Shown here: in pieces, positions 61,867-64,000 of the stretch | Position numbering within the stretch: position 1 is the stretch's first letter | Layout of the letters: each line of letters opens with the position of its first letter | Assembly (NCBI RefSeq): GCF_016745425.1 | Contig: NZ_JAERVK010000014.1 | Span: 1 to 64,000, forward strand | DNA length: 64,000 nucleotides | Source: Candidatus Methylomicrobium oryzae | Lineage (GTDB): Bacteria > Pseudomonadota > Gammaproteobacteria > Methylococcales > Methylomonadaceae | Reading direction: 5' to 3' | Notes under the pieces: model-generated | Databases searched by the model: none | What the model was told of the DNA's origin: nothing | The model's input: the letters and a program-made list of their open reading frames with translations, nothing else | Program-made: the position numbers and the translations under genes

Positions 61867-62136
61867 ATGACGCCGAATACCATTTATGATATCAGTCAGG
61901 ATGCGATGATCGTTGCAATCAAGCTAACGGCCCCCGTTTTACTGCCCTCTTTAGGGGTTGGTTTGATTATTGCTATGTTTCAGGCTGCGACCCAAATCAA
62001 TGAAGCAACGCTGACCTTCGTCCCTAAATTAATTATCATTGGGCTCGTACTGCTGATTGCCGGACCCTGGATGCTGCAATTGTTTCTCGATTATTTTCAA
62101 GGCTTGATAAAGACGATTCCGCAATTGATTGGATAA
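61867..62136 (+). CDS. fliQ: Flagellar export gate protein FliQ
   Basis: An 89-residue two-helix protein. AMIVAIKLTAPVLLPSLGVGLIIAMFQAATQINEATLTFVPKL is the standard FliQ core. It packs around FliP-FliR in the gate. Confidence 0.96.
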   Translation: MTPNTIYDISQDAMIVAIKLTAPVLLPSLGVGLIIAMFQAATQINEATLTFVPKLIIIGLVLLIAGPWMLQLFLDYFQGLIKTIPQLIG

Positions 62137-62139
62137 ACC

Positions 62140-62913
62140 GTGGATTTTACCGAAGCCCAAATTTTGAATCAGGTTGCTTCATTTTTTTTGCCCATGATCC
62201 GTATCGGCGCGATGTTTACGGCTGTTCCTTTGTTCAGTTTTCAGGCCGTACCGGCCCGGGCGCGGTTGATTCTTACGGCGGCGATGACGTTTGTCGTCAT
62301 GCCGTTATTGCCTCGGGTTCCTGCTGTCGACATGCTGAGTTATGAAGGCATGCTGATTATCGCCCAACAAGTCGCTATCGGCCTGGTAATCGGTTTTATT
62401 GTGCAGATGGTATTTTCTGCGCTTTCATTTGCGGGGCAAAGTGTCGCGTTGAGTATGGGGCTGGGATTCGCTTCCTTGGTAGACCCCCAAAATGGTCAGC
62501 CGGCGCCGCTGATCTCCCAGCTTTATACGATGACCGGGACTTTGGTATTTCTCAGCCTGGATGGCCATTTGCTGTTGATCAAAATGTTGCTGGACAGTTT
62601 TACCAGTTTGCCGATTGGACCTGACGGTCTTGCCAAGGCCGACCTTTGGGCGATCATTGCCTGGAGCAGCCGCATGTTTGCAGGGGGCGTATTATTGGCG
62701 ATGCCTCTCATTGTCAGCTTGCTGCTGGTCAATATCGGTTTCGGGGTGGCGACGCGCGCCGCTCCGCAACTGAATATTTTTTCAGTGGGGTTTCCGGTAA
62801 CGCTGATGTTGGGGCTGGCGTTGATCTGGCTGACTTTTCCCAATGTATTAGGGCAACTTTCCGGTCTTTTGACCGACGCCTATGAGCTGATCGAGCAGAT
62901 GTTGCGGCTGTGA
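62140..62913 (+). CDS. fliR: Flagellar export gate protein FliR
   Basis: A 257-residue FliR starting at GTG 62140, three bases after the fliQ stop. Six or more hydrophobic segments. VPARARLILTAAMTFVVMP and GFASLVDPQNGQPAPLISQL are well conserved in the family. Confidence 0.95.
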   Translation: MDFTEAQILNQVASFFLPMIRIGAMFTAVPLFSFQAVPARARLILTAAMTFVVMPLLPRVPAVDMLSYEGMLIIAQQVAIGLVIGFIVQMVFSALSFAGQSVALSMGLGFASLVDPQNGQPAPLISQLYTMTGTLVFLSLDGHLLLIKMLLDSFTSLPIGPDGLAKADLWAIIAWSSRMFAGGVLLAMPLIVSLLLVNIGFGVATRAAPQLNIFSVGFPVTLMLGLALIWLTFPNVLGQLSGLLTDAYELIEQMLRL

Positions 62914-62941
62914 GATTTATTGTCAGTGAAGATTGTGCGTC

Positions 62942-64000
62942 ATGGCTGAAGATTCAGATCAGGAAAAAACCGAAGAACCCACCAGTAAGCGTCTTGAAGA
63001 CGCCCGAAAACAAGGTCAGATCGCCCGTTCCCGCGAACTGAACACCTTCGCCATGCTGATAACCAGCGCCATTCTCCTGCTGATGACGGGAGAGCAAATG
63101 GGCAATGGATTGCTGAACATCATGCGGGAGCAGTTTCAACTCAAACGGGAAGCCATTTTCGATCCCTTAAGTTCCGTCATTCAGTTCAAGCAGGCCATGC
63201 TTGACGGTTTGTTGTTGATCGCTCCTTTTATTGCGGTGATGGTCGTCGTCGCCGTGATCTCTCCTTTGGCGCTGGGCGGATGGATTTTCAGTTGGGAATC
63301 GATTGCGCCCAAGCTGGAAAAGCTCGATCCGATCAAAGGCCTTGCCAGAATGTTTTCCCTGAGGGGATTGATTGAACTGCTCAAAGCCCTGTTGAAATTC
63401 CTATTGATCTTGGCTGTCGCTTTTTTATTGTATCGGCATTTCATCGGCGAACTGATCGGGTTGGGCGTGGAACCGGTCAATCAGTCCATCCTCCATGCGC
63501 TGCATATTGTGGCGATCTGCTTTCTCGTTCTCAGCGCTTCGTTGATCGTGGTGGTGATGATTGACGTGCCCTATCAGTTATGGGACCACAACCGCAAACT
63601 GAAAATGACGTTGCAGGAAATCAAGGATGAAATGAAGGAAACCGAAGGAAAGCCGGAAGTGAAGGGACGGCAGCGACGGATTCAGATGGAAATGGCGCAG
63701 AATCGGATGATGGCGGAAGTACCGAAAGCCGACGTGGTGGTTACCAACCCGACCCATTACGCCGTTGCTTTGAAGTATGACATGAATTCCAAGGGGGCGC
63801 CTATACTGGTAGCGAAAGGTACCGATTTAATGGCCGCCCAGATTCGCTCACTGGCGGTCGGCGCCAGCGTGCCCCTGGTCTCGGCTCCGCCTCTGGCAAG
63901 AGCGCTGTATTATTCGACCGACATCGACCGGGAGATACCGCAAGGACTTTATGTGGCGGTGGCACAGGTGCTGGCTTATGTTTATCAATTAAAAATGGCC
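62942..64000 (+). CDS. flhB: Flagellar export switch protein FlhB (runs off right edge)
   Basis: The first 353 residues of FlhB are in the window, from ATG 62942. EKTEEPTSKRLEDARKQGQIARSREL is the N-terminal part; four membrane helices follow; the autocleavage motif NPTH lies in ADVVVTNPTHYAVAL, and LVAKGTDLMAAQIR and QGLYVAVAQVLAYVYQL are the cytoplasmic export-switch domain. The end is cut by the window edge, close to the normal C-terminus (about 375-380 residues). Cleavage at Asn-Pro with FliK control sets hook or filament export. Confidence 0.96.
   Translation, partial: MAEDSDQEKTEEPTSKRLEDARKQGQIARSRELNTFAMLITSAILLLMTGEQMGNGLLNIMREQFQLKREAIFDPLSSVIQFKQAMLDGLLLIAPFIAVMVVVAVISPLALGGWIFSWESIAPKLEKLDPIKGLARMFSLRGLIELLKALLKFLLILAVAFLLYRHFIGELIGLGVEPVNQSILHALHIVAICFLVLSASLIVVVMIDVPYQLWDHNRKLKMTLQEIKDEMKETEGKPEVKGRQRRIQMEMAQNRMMAEVPKADVVVTNPTHYAVALKYDMNSKGAPILVAKGTDLMAAQIRSLAVGASVPLVSAPPLARALYYSTDIDREIPQGLYVAVAQVLAYVYQLKMA

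Overview
The window reads as the chromosome of a Gram-negative gammaproteobacterium with a polar-type flagellar system. HpnN (hopanoid transport), a DUF2380 protein, 4-hydroxybenzoate prenyltransferase, IspH, Hda and the general flavour of the proteins point towards the Methylococcales (gammaproteobacterial methanotrophs). No methane- or methanol-oxidation gene is present, so this placement is an inference.

Layout. Bases 1-9,100 are accessory DNA: three paralogous tiny Cys/His-rich proteins, a YihY/BrkB membrane protein, a 1336-residue secreted RHS/YD-repeat protein, an IS5-family element that abuts the 3' part of a haemolysin-III gene, a frameshifted Gly/His-rich lipoprotein gene and several palindromic dispersed repeats. 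Bases 9,190-19,960 are mostly core: tmRNA, tRNA-Asp, sixA, a CHAD protein, a sodium:solute symporter, a histone-deacetylase-like hydrolase, a Gdx-type SMR exporter overlapping tusB and tusE, hslR-ispH, rraA, dtd and a thermonuclease-like protein. Bases 20,000-34,300 alternate envelope and redox genes (cytochrome c, eptA, an OmpR-type two-component system, a membrane-anchored LuxR-type protein divergent from a cytochrome b561, an ABC-2 exporter, a mercaptopyruvate sulfurtransferase) with gene relics and an AT-rich alpha-carbonic anhydrase locus. Bases 34,270-44,050 hold ion homeostasis (a P-type ATPase and two TrkA/RCK-type channel proteins) and the chains panE-DUF2380 and arsC-wrbA-DUF2069-hda, followed by ubiA. 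Bases 44,050-48,720 carry two orphan genes, dispersed repeats and hpnN.

From 49,300 to the right edge the window is a flagellar locus: fliK, a FlhB C-terminal-domain homologue, a FliL-like periplasmic protein, fliC with a clear sigma-28 promoter, flaG, fliD, fliS (second sigma-28 promoter), fliT, an inserted vapBC toxin-antitoxin pair with a frameshifted toxin, then fliL-fliM-fliN-fliO-fliP-fliQ-fliR-flhB (flhB runs off the edge). These encode hook-length control, filament, cap, chaperones, switch and export gate.

Three patterns stand out. fliK contains a 536-bp direct repeat that looks identical by eye. Several accessory genes (transposase, Gly-rich lipoprotein, two relics near 27.4-28.4 kb, vapC) are broken by single-base length changes in short G/C runs, while neighbouring core genes are intact. 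At least three families of palindromic repeats recur between genes, often right after a stop codon. No CRISPR array, prophage or complete defence system was seen.
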